From assembly GCA_012960225.1 (NCBI GenBank), contig DUBS01000054.1:150670-197474 (forward strand): DNA of 46,805 nucleotides, written 5' to 3'. The notes beneath the pieces were generated by a model, which was not told the origin of the DNA, did not search any database, and saw only the letters and a list, made by a program, of their open reading frames with translations. Shown in pieces: positions 17,886-26,117 of this stretch. Position 1 is the first letter of the stretch. Every line of letters starts with the position of its first letter. The position numbers and the translations under genes are program-made. This DNA is from Gemmatimonadota bacterium. Lineage in GTDB: Bacteria > Gemmatimonadota > Gemmatimonadetes > Longimicrobiales > Gaopeijiaceae.

Positions 17886-17939
17886 GAGACTATGTCGGTG
17901 GCTTAGCCAGAGAGTGCGATACGTGAAATAGTCTCACGT
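17886..17939. other. Two overlapping inverted repeats at a convergent gene end
   Basis: GAGACTAT (17886-17893) pairs with ATAGTCTC (17928-17935), and ACGTGA (17921-17926) pairs with TCACGT (17934-17939). The two pairings share bases, so only one can form at a time. They cover the stop of the minus-strand FAD subunit gene and may be a weak transcription end signal. No T-run is seen. Confidence 0.25.
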
Positions 17940-18920
17940 GATAAGCAATTTCTCCAAGACGCGTCGCACGTATACAGGTACCATCGCGCGCCTCCAGTCC
18001 GCATCAACAATGAGATTCTCTAGTGGATGACACTGCTCATGGGCACGTTCCGCAAGTTCAGCGATCATGTCAGCATCCAAGATGCTGCCCACTGCAAGAT
18101 CATCCCATCCTGAGAGAGCACGAGGACGTGCTCCAAGTGCTGTAACCACCCCGTTGATTGACTGAACGGTTCCATCTCCTTCGATATCTGCAGAGACAGC
18201 TACGGTCAGGAGCGGGAAGTCGATCGACTTGCGTTGCCGGAGCTTCGCATATGCCTGTCTTCGGTTAGCCACACTGAGTGGAATGCGGATTTCAGTGACT
18301 ATTTCAACCGGAGTCCTACGGGTATTGCATATACCATCCGCTATGAAAAAATCTTCTATGGGAACTCGGCGTTTTCGTTGAGGTCCAGCAAGCGTGATCG
18401 TCGCCCCAAGAGTCATGAGCACTGGGGGTGTATCAGCTGAGTGAGCTGCAACACATTTCTTACCAACGTTAGTCACATGGCAAACTGTGCCGTCTTTCTT
18501 GAGGCAATAGCCCAATGCACCACGCCAAAACGATGTCTGGTTGTAGTAGGTACAGCGAGTATCAAGACAGAGGTTACCACCGATCGTTCCTGCGTTCCTA
18601 AGCTGCGGACCTGCTACATGACCCGCAGCATCTGATAAGGCAGGAAATAGTTTTTGCACCCCTGGATGCCGGGCCACTTCTGCCAGTGTTTCGGCCGCAC
18701 CAATCCGGAGATAGCCGTTCTCTTCACGGATTCCACTCAGCTCACTCACACTTTTCAACGCGATAAGATGGGCTGGTTCAAAGAGCCTATGTTTCATATT
18801 GGGGATAAGGTCTGTCCCACCAGCCACATACATTGCTTCTTCCGCATACTGGCTCATGAGTCCTGTGGCCTCGGCCACCGACACAGGCCTGTGGTAGCTG
18901 AAAGGAGGTAATCTCAGCAC
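17934..18920 (-). CDS. FAD subunit of a 4-hydroxybenzoyl-CoA-reductase-type Mo hydroxylase
   Basis: Medium subunit of a xanthine oxidase-family enzyme; it passes electrons between FAD and the Fe-S subunit. FAD motifs are VAGGTDLIP (32-40) and GGNLC with TIGGN (112-116). After it comes an insertion with Cys123, Cys139, Cys147 and Cys156 (TRCTYYN, GYCLKK, TVCHV, KKCVAA). From memory, the spacing of 16, 8 and 9 residues matches exactly the four cysteines holding the additional [4Fe-4S] cluster of Thauera 4-hydroxybenzoyl-CoA reductase beta subunit. Ordinary xanthine or CO dehydrogenase FAD subunits lack this. It is the last gene of the operon, one base after the DUF1460 gene. The substrate is not proven. 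Confidence 0.88.
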   Translation of the reverse strand: MLRLPPFSYHRPVSVAEATGLMSQYAEEAMYVAGGTDLIPNMKHRLFEPAHLIALKSVSELSGIREENGYLRIGAAETLAEVARHPGVQKLFPALSDAAGHVAGPQLRNAGTIGGNLCLDTRCTYYNQTSFWRGALGYCLKKDGTVCHVTNVGKKCVAAHSADTPPVLMTLGATITLAGPQRKRRVPIEDFFIADGICNTRRTPVEIVTEIRIPLSVANRRQAYAKLRQRKSIDFPLLTVAVSADIEGDGTVQSINGVVTALGARPRALSGWDDLAVGSILDADMIAELAERAHEQCHPLENLIVDADWRRAMVPVYVRRVLEKLLIT

Positions 18921-18921
18921 C

Positions 18922-19914
18922 TCACCCTTCCCTTGCTGATGTCGTTTCTCGGCGTGGCTGATCTTGAGGACGTGCGATAATGATGCCGTCCTGTCCCTCT
19001 ATCTTATTTATACGCTCTGCAAGTGAAGCCTCGCTGATCTGCACCGCCTCTCCCACGAGTGGTGCATGAAGAAGATGTAGGGTCTCATCAATCCAAAGCG
19101 CTAAACCGGTATGAGCGACGTCCAGCCCGGCTACGGTACTGGTTGCCGCAATAATATCACCGTCATGGATTTCCTGGACTACCTCATTAATTCGGTCTTC
19201 TGGAATATAAACTCGGTCCGCAGTGCTCAAGCGCTCTTCCGTTTCTTTGATCAACGAGATGTTCGATATGTCTACCATCTGAGCGTACGCGTCAGTATGG
19301 GTAGACATGAAGTCAACGGCCTCGGAATCGACGATGCCGTGAAGCTCTGCACTAATGTCGCGCACGAGACCTCTTCGGTGATTGTCCCCAACCCAATCAC
19401 TGAAGTAATGCAACCGACTCGGATAACCGTTGACTTGACCATTCCTGTAGCGATGCTCACTCAAAATAGACTCGTAGAAGTCCTCAGCAGACTTGCGGTC
19501 TCCAAGTAGTGCTCCCGCCCCTACCTCGAGCACGAAGCGCGACATCGCGAAGACGTTTTCAACAAAGGTTACACAATCAAGACCCCGGAAATTGATCACG
19601 AGGCTCTCTGGTCCCTCTACCTCGAGCGTTCCGGGTATATAGGCCGTCCCAACAAAGGAACGTCCTATCTTGGCCATTACTGCACCAACTGAAAGGGTAT
19701 CCAGACCTTGACCTAGGGCCCATGAGACCTTGGCCTCAAAGATTGACCAATCCTCTTCATTCCAGAAACCACGGTCTCGTGTGTCCCCTACCTCATCCAA
19801 ATCTGTAACTGCTACGTCGGTATGATTGGTGGGCGGGGAACGAAACAGGAGCAGGGCCGTCGACATCACAACCACGATCGCAAGCGATCCTGGTACGAGA
19901 GGAGGCATTCTCAT
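18922..19914 (-). CDS. DUF1460 (peptidoglycan amidase-like) protein inside the Mo hydroxylase operon
   Basis: A 330-residue protein with an N-terminal hydrophobic segment (residues 8-24) that is a signal anchor or signal peptide, so the body is periplasmic. The body fits DUF1460, the N-acetylmuramoyl-L-alanine-amidase-like family of papain-type (NlpC/P60-related) fold: FRGLDCVTFVEN with the nucleophile Cys114, YPSRLHYFSDW (169 is His), and GLDVAHTGLAL (His268). It acts on cell-wall fragments in known members. It overlaps the Mo subunit gene by 4 bases (ATGA) and is 1 base ahead of the FAD subunit gene. A cell-wall enzyme between two subunits of a cytoplasmic redox enzyme is unexpected. Confidence 0.85.
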   Translation of the reverse strand: MRMPPLVPGSLAIVVVMSTALLLFRSPPTNHTDVAVTDLDEVGDTRDRGFWNEEDWSIFEAKVSWALGQGLDTLSVGAVMAKIGRSFVGTAYIPGTLEVEGPESLVINFRGLDCVTFVENVFAMSRFVLEVGAGALLGDRKSAEDFYESILSEHRYRNGQVNGYPSRLHYFSDWVGDNHRRGLVRDISAELHGIVDSEAVDFMSTHTDAYAQMVDISNISLIKETEERLSTADRVYIPEDRINEVVQEIHDGDIIAATSTVAGLDVAHTGLALWIDETLHLLHAPLVGEAVQISEASLAERINKIEGQDGIIIARPQDQPRRETTSAREG

Positions 19915-22337
19915 GATCCTGAGGAGATTGTTCCGGCGTGTGGTGCCCCAGGAACTACCTGAGAACCATCGGGAATTGAGGGCTTAACCAGGGTGCCAGC
20001 TTCTCGGGCTCCTTCAATTGCCCGCCACATATTTGGCGGGGAGAAGGGCAGTCTGTCCACCCGGACCCCGATTGCGTCATAAATCGCATTTGCTATGGCA
20101 GGAATCGAAGGGTGAAGCGGACCCTCTCCCGCTTCTTTGGCTCCATATGGGCCCTCTGGATCGATTGATTCCACAATCAATGACTCTAATTCTGGCGTGT
20201 CGAGACTAGTGGGGATGCGGTAGTCGAGAAGCGATGGAGCATTGTGTAGCCCGGCTCGTCCCTGTTCAGAGCTCTTAAAGATCTGCTCCTCCATGAGAGC
20301 CTCACCAAAACCCATATAGGCAGAGCCCTCCATTTGACCTTCTACTAGAACCGGGTTGAGTGCCCGACCACAGTCATGTGCAATCCAAATCTTTTCGACC
20401 TCAACTACACCCGTCTCGACATCAACCTCGACTTCAGCCACGTGCGCCGTAAACGAATAAGCTGGCGAGGCGCCGATCGTACCTCCCCTATATTCGCCAT
20501 GAACATCTTTTGGCGTGTTGTACCAGCCTGTAGCACCTAGTGTCCCAAATCTAGACTCTGCGAGGTTGAAGGCTTCCCGGATCGGCATCTGCCGCTCAGT
20601 GTCAGATGCCCACATCGCCATCCCTCCAACCAGAAGGACTTCCTTAGCCTCTACCTCCCACTCCTCGGCAACCGCCTTCTGGACCATCTCACGCAACTTG
20701 CTTGCGGCATCAATCGCCGCGTTGCCTAGCATGAACGTTACTCGGCTAGAATACGCCCCTAAATCCACTGGCGTGAAATCGGTATCCCCACGAAGAACCC
20801 TCACGTATTCGAGGGGGACACCAAGTTCCTCAGCAGCGACGTAGGCAACCATCGAATCACATCCCTGTCCAATCTCACTCGCGCCACTAAAAACAGAGAC
20901 CCGGCCAGAGCGATCTATCTGCATCTGTACCCCAGACTGCGGCATGTCGTTAGGGTAGATCGGGTAGTTTGTTCCAGAGATATATGTGGACCCTGCCACC
21001 CCTACACCTTGGCCAAAAGGAAGTCGGCGAAACTTGCGACGCCAACGACTCGCACGCTCAACTGACTCGAGGCACTCTAGGAACCCGTTCGACGTGATCC
21101 GCAACTCATTCACCGTGCGTGTGTTTGAGCCAATGAAGTTCCGGCGCCTGAACTCAAACGGGTCCAAACCTACTTTCTCAGAGAGTTTGTCAATCTGGAT
21201 CTCGAACGCAAAGCGCGGCTGTACCGAGCCATGTCCACGCTTGGGGCCACACGCCGGCTTGTTTGTATACAATCGAGTTGAATCAAACCGATATGCTGGC
21301 ATCGAATAGGGCGCGCACAATAACTGTCCAGCATAGTACGTGGTCACAAGACCGAATGAGGCGTAGGCACCCCCATCAAGTAGAAGTTCCGCGTTAACCG
21401 AAGTGAGCTTCCCGTCCTTGGTACAACCCATTTGGTATTTCATGTGGAAGGGATGCCGTCCACGGTGCGCGTAAAACACTTCCTCACGAGTATAGAGGAT
21501 CTTCACTGGGCGAGCTGCCAACATTGATAGCTTGGCCACGCAGAACTCCAAGTCAAATGGCTCACTCTTCCCACCGAAAGCTCCACCAACTAGTGGCTGG
21601 AGCACCCTCACACGCGCTGGGTCTAACTCTAGGACTCGGGCCAGTTCCCGGTGCAAATAGTGTGGTACCTGAGTAGCTGACCAGACCGTCAGTTTACCCA
21701 CTCCATCCCAGAGTCCGATGGCGCAGTGCGGCTCAATCGGTGTATGTGTGCTCCCCTCAAAAAAGTATTTGCCCTCGACAATGACATCCGACTCAGCCAT
21801 GAGTTCATCAACTTCACCGAACTCCAGTTGCACCTGCTTCGTTACATTGCCATTCCCGCCTTCTTTCCTGGGCTCATGTACGTATGGCGTTGATCCATCA
21901 GCCGCCAGCGATTCGTAGGGGTCAAGAAACGCTGGGAGTTCCTCATACTCGACCCGGATTAGCTCTAGAGCCCGAATTGCTAGGTCTTCATCCATAGCAG
22001 CGACTGCAGCTACCCCATCGCCGATATACCGGACACGGTCAGTGCATAGCGGATACTCGTCGGCCGTCCAAGGGATAATGCCGTACTTGGTCGGAATGTC
22101 GCCACCTGTAATGACCGCGTGCACACCCTCTAGTTTTTCAGCCTCTGACACGTCAATCGACACAATCCGAGCGTGAGGATGGGGAGACCTGAGGATTTTT
22201 CCATGAAGCATCCCCGGGAGCACTATATCATCCGTATACACTGCCCGACCGGTGGACTTATCAAGTCCCTCTATTTTTCGCATCGGTGTACCAATTAACT
22301 TCAAGTCCGACTTGGACTTATGTGGTCCACTGATCAT
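19911..22337 (-). CDS. Molybdopterin subunit of the Mo hydroxylase
   Basis: Large (808 residues) Mo-cofactor subunit of the xanthine oxidase family. Features: the N-terminal entry block GTPMRKIEGLDKSTGRAVYTDD, GGAFGGK at 251-257, the loop CGPKRGHG at 363-370 resembling the 4-hydroxybenzoyl-CoA reductase alpha subunit, GASEIGQGCD at 484-493, and GAKEAGEG at 732-739 with the catalytic glutamate (Glu735). The reaction would be hydroxylation, or in the HCR type reductive dehydroxylation, of an aromatic or heterocyclic substrate. It overlaps both neighbours by 4 bases (ATGA). No Mo-cofactor genes and no aryl-CoA ligase are in the window. Confidence 0.92.
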   Translation of the reverse strand: MISGPHKSKSDLKLIGTPMRKIEGLDKSTGRAVYTDDIVLPGMLHGKILRSPHPHARIVSIDVSEAEKLEGVHAVITGGDIPTKYGIIPWTADEYPLCTDRVRYIGDGVAAVAAMDEDLAIRALELIRVEYEELPAFLDPYESLAADGSTPYVHEPRKEGGNGNVTKQVQLEFGEVDELMAESDVIVEGKYFFEGSTHTPIEPHCAIGLWDGVGKLTVWSATQVPHYLHRELARVLELDPARVRVLQPLVGGAFGGKSEPFDLEFCVAKLSMLAARPVKILYTREEVFYAHRGRHPFHMKYQMGCTKDGKLTSVNAELLLDGGAYASFGLVTTYYAGQLLCAPYSMPAYRFDSTRLYTNKPACGPKRGHGSVQPRFAFEIQIDKLSEKVGLDPFEFRRRNFIGSNTRTVNELRITSNGFLECLESVERASRWRRKFRRLPFGQGVGVAGSTYISGTNYPIYPNDMPQSGVQMQIDRSGRVSVFSGASEIGQGCDSMVAYVAAEELGVPLEYVRVLRGDTDFTPVDLGAYSSRVTFMLGNAAIDAASKLREMVQKAVAEEWEVEAKEVLLVGGMAMWASDTERQMPIREAFNLAESRFGTLGATGWYNTPKDVHGEYRGGTIGASPAYSFTAHVAEVEVDVETGVVEVEKIWIAHDCGRALNPVLVEGQMEGSAYMGFGEALMEEQIFKSSEQGRAGLHNAPSLLDYRIPTSLDTPELESLIVESIDPEGPYGAKEAGEGPLHPSIPAIANAIYDAIGVRVDRLPFSPPNMWRAIEGAREAGTLVKPSIPDGSQVVPGAPHAGTISSGS

Positions 22338-22840
22338 CTGCGTGACCCATCTAGATGAGCTTCGACTTGCAATCTCTGGGCTGCGCTCATCACAGCGTCA
22401 TAGATCTTGGAGTAGCCTGTGCATCGGCAAAGATTTCCGGCCAAAGCCTCCTTGATCTCTGTTCTTGAAGGAGAAGTTGTCTGTTCAAGAAGGGCAGCGG
22501 CAGAACATAGGATGCCAGGAGTGCAGAACCCGCACTGAGCTGCCCCATGTAAGTCGAATGCATCCTGTAACGCATGAGGGCCATCCACATCGGCCAAACC
22601 CTCGACGGTTATGACGCTATGTCCCTCGGCCTCACAGACCGGAGTGATACAAGATAATGTGGGTCGGCCATCTAGGATGACCGTGCAGGCACCACAGTCA
22701 CCTTTATCACACCCCTGCTTGGAGCCCGTGAGACCAAGTTCGTACCTCAAGGCTTCCAGAAGAGTGAAGTGCATCGGCACCCCAATCTCTCGCAGGTCAC
22801 CGTTGACGTTGAGTCGCACGATCTGAATCGCGGCTGGCAT
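22334..22840 (-). CDS. [2Fe-2S] subunit of the Mo hydroxylase
   Basis: Small Fe-S subunit (168 residues) with two clusters. The plant-ferredoxin-type cluster is held by Cys44, Cys49, Cys52 and Cys64 (GCDKGDCGAC...SC). The second is held by Cys103, Cys106, Cys138 and Cys140 (CGFC...CRC), with TGYSKIYDAV following. I chose ATG 22840: the longer frame to 23038 would overlap the divergent bacilliredoxin gene and has no family similarity. No Shine-Dalgarno is visible ahead of it (CCACCTTTTTATC), so it may be translated from an unusual leader. Its stop overlaps the Mo subunit start by 4 bases. Confidence 0.93.
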   Translation of the reverse strand: MPAAIQIVRLNVNGDLREIGVPMHFTLLEALRYELGLTGSKQGCDKGDCGACTVILDGRPTLSCITPVCEAEGHSVITVEGLADVDGPHALQDAFDLHGAAQCGFCTPGILCSAAALLEQTTSPSRTEIKEALAGNLCRCTGYSKIYDAVMSAAQRLQVEAHLDGSRR

Positions 22841-22957
22841 GATAAAAAGGTGGCCGGCTAAGCGTGGTGCTGCAACGGTGCTGCTGAAGCCCACCAGTGG
22901 AGCCCAAGCCCCGTCATAGGTAAGTTTAGCTCTGGATAAGCCACTAGGAGCCATGCC

Positions 22958-23374
22958 ATGCCGTACCCAGAGATGATGATAGCACCCATGCGTGAGGACC
23001 TCGTGCGAGTTGGCTTCAGTGAGATGAAGACGCCCCAAGAGGTGGATGCCATGCTCACCGCAGACAAGGGAACCACTCTCGTAGCAGTGAATTCAGTCTG
23101 TGGCTGTGCCGCAGGGATGATGCGTCCCGCGGTGTACATGTCACTACAGGGGGAGAAGAGGCCTGAAGTACTTACTACAGTCTTCGCCGGCCAAGATCTA
23201 GAAGCTACCGAGCGCACGCGTGAGTACATCGTCGGCTTTCCGCCCTCATCCCCTTCAGTCGCACTCTTCAAGGATGGGGATCTCGTCTACTTCATGGAGC
23301 GTCACTTAATTGAGGGCCGAAATCCAGAAGACATAGCGAATGATCTGCGCACTGCATATGAAGAGCACTGCTGA
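22958..23374 (+). CDS. Bacilliredoxin (BrxA/BrxB family)
   Basis: A 138-residue thioredoxin-fold protein of the YphP/YqiW (DUF1094) group. The Cys-Gly-Cys centre is in AVNSVCGCAAGMMRP at about residues 48-50, the signature of the family. These proteins remove bacillithiol from mixed disulfides or act as small thiol oxidoreductases; many organisms that have them lack proven bacillithiol, so the partner is uncertain. ATG 22958 follows an AGGAG 7 bases upstream. It is divergent from the Mo hydroxylase operon, which could share its promoter region. Confidence 0.93.
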   Translation: MPYPEMMIAPMREDLVRVGFSEMKTPQEVDAMLTADKGTTLVAVNSVCGCAAGMMRPAVYMSLQGEKRPEVLTTVFAGQDLEATERTREYIVGFPPSSPSVALFKDGDLVYFMERHLIEGRNPEDIANDLRTAYEEHC

Positions 23375-23414
23375 ACCCGGGCAGTATCCTTAGTAGCAGG
23401 GCTAGCTCGAACGG

Positions 23415-24200
23415 CTAACGGCCCCTGACCCGATCCCGCTGGCGGGCAGCCAGTTCAACAAGCCGCCTAAGCTCCGCAATCGGATTGTCAGAGTCATCAA
23501 CCTGGAGCCTCAGTACGACATCATTGTTGAGCCACACTCCACCGTCTTCCTTGACAATGATCATCGCCGCTGACTGCATACCCCGGCTATCACCACCAGC
23601 AGCTTGACCCGCTTCAAGGGCGGCCTGAAGGCGGAATGACAGATGTCCCTCTGTCCCCTCGAAGGCCTCTATCATCATATCAACCACATCTGGTCCAGCT
23701 AATATGTTTCCTTGTGCGGATACATAAGTACCGACCCGGTGCCCTGCCCAGTCAGAAGCGCGTGGCCCGGTGTGGGTTGCGACGTTGCCTTGGGAGTCCA
23801 TCACAGAGAATTGCCTCCCGAGCTTTGTCCAATCTTCGGGACGCGGATCCGGATCATCGGAGAGAAGTCGGTCGACAATTTCCTGCGGACTTAACCCCTG
23901 CCGGAGCAACTCTAGGCCTTGCGGTCCGTAACTAACGTCCACAATCGCCTGAGTTGTGACGACACCTACATTCGCTTCAGCCCAAAGGACTCCGTTTCCC
24001 ACCGCAAAGACCCGCGACTGCACAGCCCCACCTACTTCCCCAGTATTCCGGTCATAGCCGAGGATCGAAAAGGTCGCGACAGGCGACCAAGGAGCGATCG
24101 TATCATCGGTAAATTCAGTGTTAACCTGGCCTATCAAGGCCGAAGCACTTGCAAGTAGTAGTACTGCTATCAGGCCAGTGAATGTACTGAGCGTTTTCAT
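23415..24200 (-). CDS. Secreted DUF1028 (Ntn-hydrolase-like) protein
   Basis: A 261-residue secreted protein. The Sec signal peptide ends near residue 24 (SALIGQ). The body begins FSILGYDRNTGEVGGAVQSRVFAVGN, followed by VGVVTTQAIVDVSYGPQGLELLRQG, the DUF1028 family, which resembles the Ntn-hydrolases that cleave amide bonds. The exact substrate of the family is unknown. It is the third gene of an M20 peptidase-cupin-DUF1028 group; its ATG overlaps the cupin stop (ATGA), so translation is coupled. The setting suggests peptide or amide use in the periplasm. Confidence 0.88.
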   Translation of the reverse strand: MKTLSTFTGLIAVLLLASASALIGQVNTEFTDDTIAPWSPVATFSILGYDRNTGEVGGAVQSRVFAVGNGVLWAEANVGVVTTQAIVDVSYGPQGLELLRQGLSPQEIVDRLLSDDPDPRPEDWTKLGRQFSVMDSQGNVATHTGPRASDWAGHRVGTYVSAQGNILAGPDVVDMMIEAFEGTEGHLSFRLQAALEAGQAAGGDSRGMQSAAMIIVKEDGGVWLNNDVVLRLQVDDSDNPIAELRRLVELAARQRDRVRGR

Positions 24201-24517
24201 AGGTAATCCTCCCGGACCGGGGCGAAGACATCGAGAATCCTACAAGGGGTATGGGCTACACCAGTGTGTGGCACATCCGGAGGAACCACAAAAACGTCTC
24301 CCGCTTCGAGCACGTGGGATGTCCCGTCCACTATTAACTCGAAAGTGCCCATGAGCATATTCACGATCTGCTCATGGGGATGATCATGTTCCGGAAGTGG
24401 CTTTCCTGGATCAATTTCCCAATAAACATGGGTGGTGCGTTCGCTATGAACAAAGCGCCCATGATACCCTTCCATGATCTCACGAGACTCCGTTGACCAG
24501 ACGTTGATTTTCCCCAT
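24197..24517 (-). CDS. Cupin-domain protein
   Basis: Single-domain cupin of about 106 residues. Motif 1 is seen as LPEHDHPHEQIVNMLMG (the H-x-H-x-x-x-E pattern) and motif 2 as PPDVPHTG, so a metal site is likely. Start: the frame opens at a GTG (24523) that overlaps the M20 stop, but ATG 24517 has an AGGA 9 bases ahead and is preferred. Such small cupins are isomerases, dioxygenases or sugar/amide enzymes; here function is unknown. It is encoded between the M20 peptidase and the DUF1028 gene. Confidence 0.85.
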   Translation of the reverse strand: MGKINVWSTESREIMEGYHGRFVHSERTTHVYWEIDPGKPLPEHDHPHEQIVNMLMGTFELIVDGTSHVLEAGDVFVVPPDVPHTGVAHTPCRILDVFAPVREDYL

Positions 24518-24519
24518 CG

Positions 24520-25926
24520 TCACTCTTCCTCTGAAATTGGTCGCGTGGCGGCGAATCGTTCTAGAATTTTGACCGTCATAGTCACGCCGCGACGAACATT
24601 CTCTTCTGTTACACGTTCATTATTCCCATGAACGCCCCCAGCATCCTCTGAGGGTGTTGCTGTTGCACTGTACCCGTAGCTAACAATGCCAAGGTCCCGG
24701 AAAAAATGGCTGTCCGTAAACCCGCCTTGAACCTGTGGCACAAAGCTAGCTCCAGGCATCTCCTCTAAAGTCACGTCCCGGATCATCTCGTAGAGTTGAG
24801 TTTCGGTGGTTGAGACTGCGGGTGTAAACCCCATTAATACCTCGATCTCCACTTCAGGGCCTACTACACCCTGAAGTTCTCTGAGCCATACTTGAGGATC
24901 CTGATCAGGTAGCAGTCGGCAATCAATCTCTGCCCAGACTTCTGGTGACACTACGTTAATCTTATTACTCCCTTCAAAGCGTGTGATCGAGCAGGTATTC
25001 CGGGTCAACGTGTGAAGTGATGGGTTATAGAGTTGAAGTTCCTCCAACACTTCAGGTTCTTGGATCGCAGAGCCAAAATCTTGAAATCGGGTTTGCCAAG
25101 GCTCGGGATGCTGAGCCGCCATGCCCCTGAAGTGGGAGTCAACCGCAGGAATAATACGTGCTTCAAATTCGTGAAGGCGCAGACGCTCCAGGGCCTCAAT
25201 TAGTTCGAGTGAAGCATACGAGACGAGCGGTCGGGAACCATGCCCCGGCTCACCCGTTGTTTTTAGGCGCAACCAATAGGGCACCTTTTGAGTTACCTCG
25301 ACCCCAAACTGTACTCTGCCCTCAACAACCGAGCCACCGCCACCTTCATTGAGCAAGAAACCAATGTTACTGAAGAGCTCGGGACGATTTTCAACGAGCC
25401 AACCTGCTCCGAAGAAACCCCCAGCCTCTTCGTCAGCAGTGCCCATGAAGACCACATCTCGATTGAGAGGAATGCCTGACCTGTGAAGTGCCAAGAAGGT
25501 CGCTAAATGCAGAATGCCACTTGTCTTCGTGTCGAGGGCACCACGGCCGTAGATATAGCCGTCTCTGAGTTCGCCCGAGAGTGGATCATTATCCCAATAA
25601 CGCTCGTCGGCCGGTACCACATCAATATGGTGTAGCAGGACGATACCCGGTCTATCGCCGCCCTCTAGTCTAGCCCAAATATTTCCTCTACCAGGCGCGG
25701 ATTCAGCAATCTCGTATTCAATGCCTTCTGCTTCGAACAACCGTGCAAAGAATTCGGCTCCCCGTATCTCGTTACCCGGGGGATTTATGGTATTGATACG
25801 AATGTATTCTTGGAGCCAACCCACCGCTTCGTCCTGTAAGGCTCCAAGATCGACTTGGGCACCGACATGCTGGGCAGCTACTAAGAGAACCGAGATCGTA
25901 AGCGAGCATCGTATGGTTTTGAGCAT
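24520..25926 (-). CDS. Secreted M20-family metallopeptidase
   Basis: A 468-residue zinc peptidase with a Sec signal peptide (MLKTIRCSLTISVLLVAAQHVGAQ). Zinc ligands and catalytic residues: HHID (His100, Asp102), GALDTKTS (Asp132) and TADEEAGG (Glu166 acid/base and Glu167). Between them is a dimerisation domain, as in CPG2/ArgE/ACY1 enzymes. It would cut dipeptides or acyl-amino acids outside the cytoplasm. It is followed by the cupin gene, 2 bases away from its preferred start, and the DUF1028 gene. The Gfo/Idh gene diverges across 191 bases. Confidence 0.93.
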   Translation of the reverse strand: MLKTIRCSLTISVLLVAAQHVGAQVDLGALQDEAVGWLQEYIRINTINPPGNEIRGAEFFARLFEAEGIEYEIAESAPGRGNIWARLEGGDRPGIVLLHHIDVVPADERYWDNDPLSGELRDGYIYGRGALDTKTSGILHLATFLALHRSGIPLNRDVVFMGTADEEAGGFFGAGWLVENRPELFSNIGFLLNEGGGGSVVEGRVQFGVEVTQKVPYWLRLKTTGEPGHGSRPLVSYASLELIEALERLRLHEFEARIIPAVDSHFRGMAAQHPEPWQTRFQDFGSAIQEPEVLEELQLYNPSLHTLTRNTCSITRFEGSNKINVVSPEVWAEIDCRLLPDQDPQVWLRELQGVVGPEVEIEVLMGFTPAVSTTETQLYEMIRDVTLEEMPGASFVPQVQGGFTDSHFFRDLGIVSYGYSATATPSEDAGGVHGNNERVTEENVRRGVTMTVKILERFAATRPISEEE

Positions 25927-26054
25927 TGTCCGTCCTTCGGGGCTGGCCCGGGTCCATTCTGAGTCGGAGGCACTGTAAGATGCTACCGTGGCTGATTTGC
26001 TGGCAATTCAGGTAGTCACCGCGCATTGTAACGAACGGCTTCTAGACTTTGCAT

Positions 26055-26084
26055 TTGCGACCTAGCAGTCGCGGACAATATGAG
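26055..26084 (+). promoter_or_regulatory. Possible sigma-70-like promoter for the Gfo/Idh-DUF1080 operon
   Basis: TTGCGA at 26055-26060 and TATGAG at 26079-26084 are 18 bases apart, each four of six to consensus. The predicted start would be about 26091, some 25 bases before ATG 26118. A short inverted repeat (GCGAC at 26057, GTCGC at 26068) sits inside the spacer and could be a regulator site. This is a pattern match only. Confidence 0.25.
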
Positions 26085-26117
26085 TACTAGGCCAAACCCC
26101 GCCCGTGAGAGCGAAAA

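Noticed and set aside
22841..23038. N-terminal extension of the [2Fe-2S] subunit
   Set aside because: It overlaps the bacilliredoxin gene and does not resemble any Fe-S subunit N-terminus.
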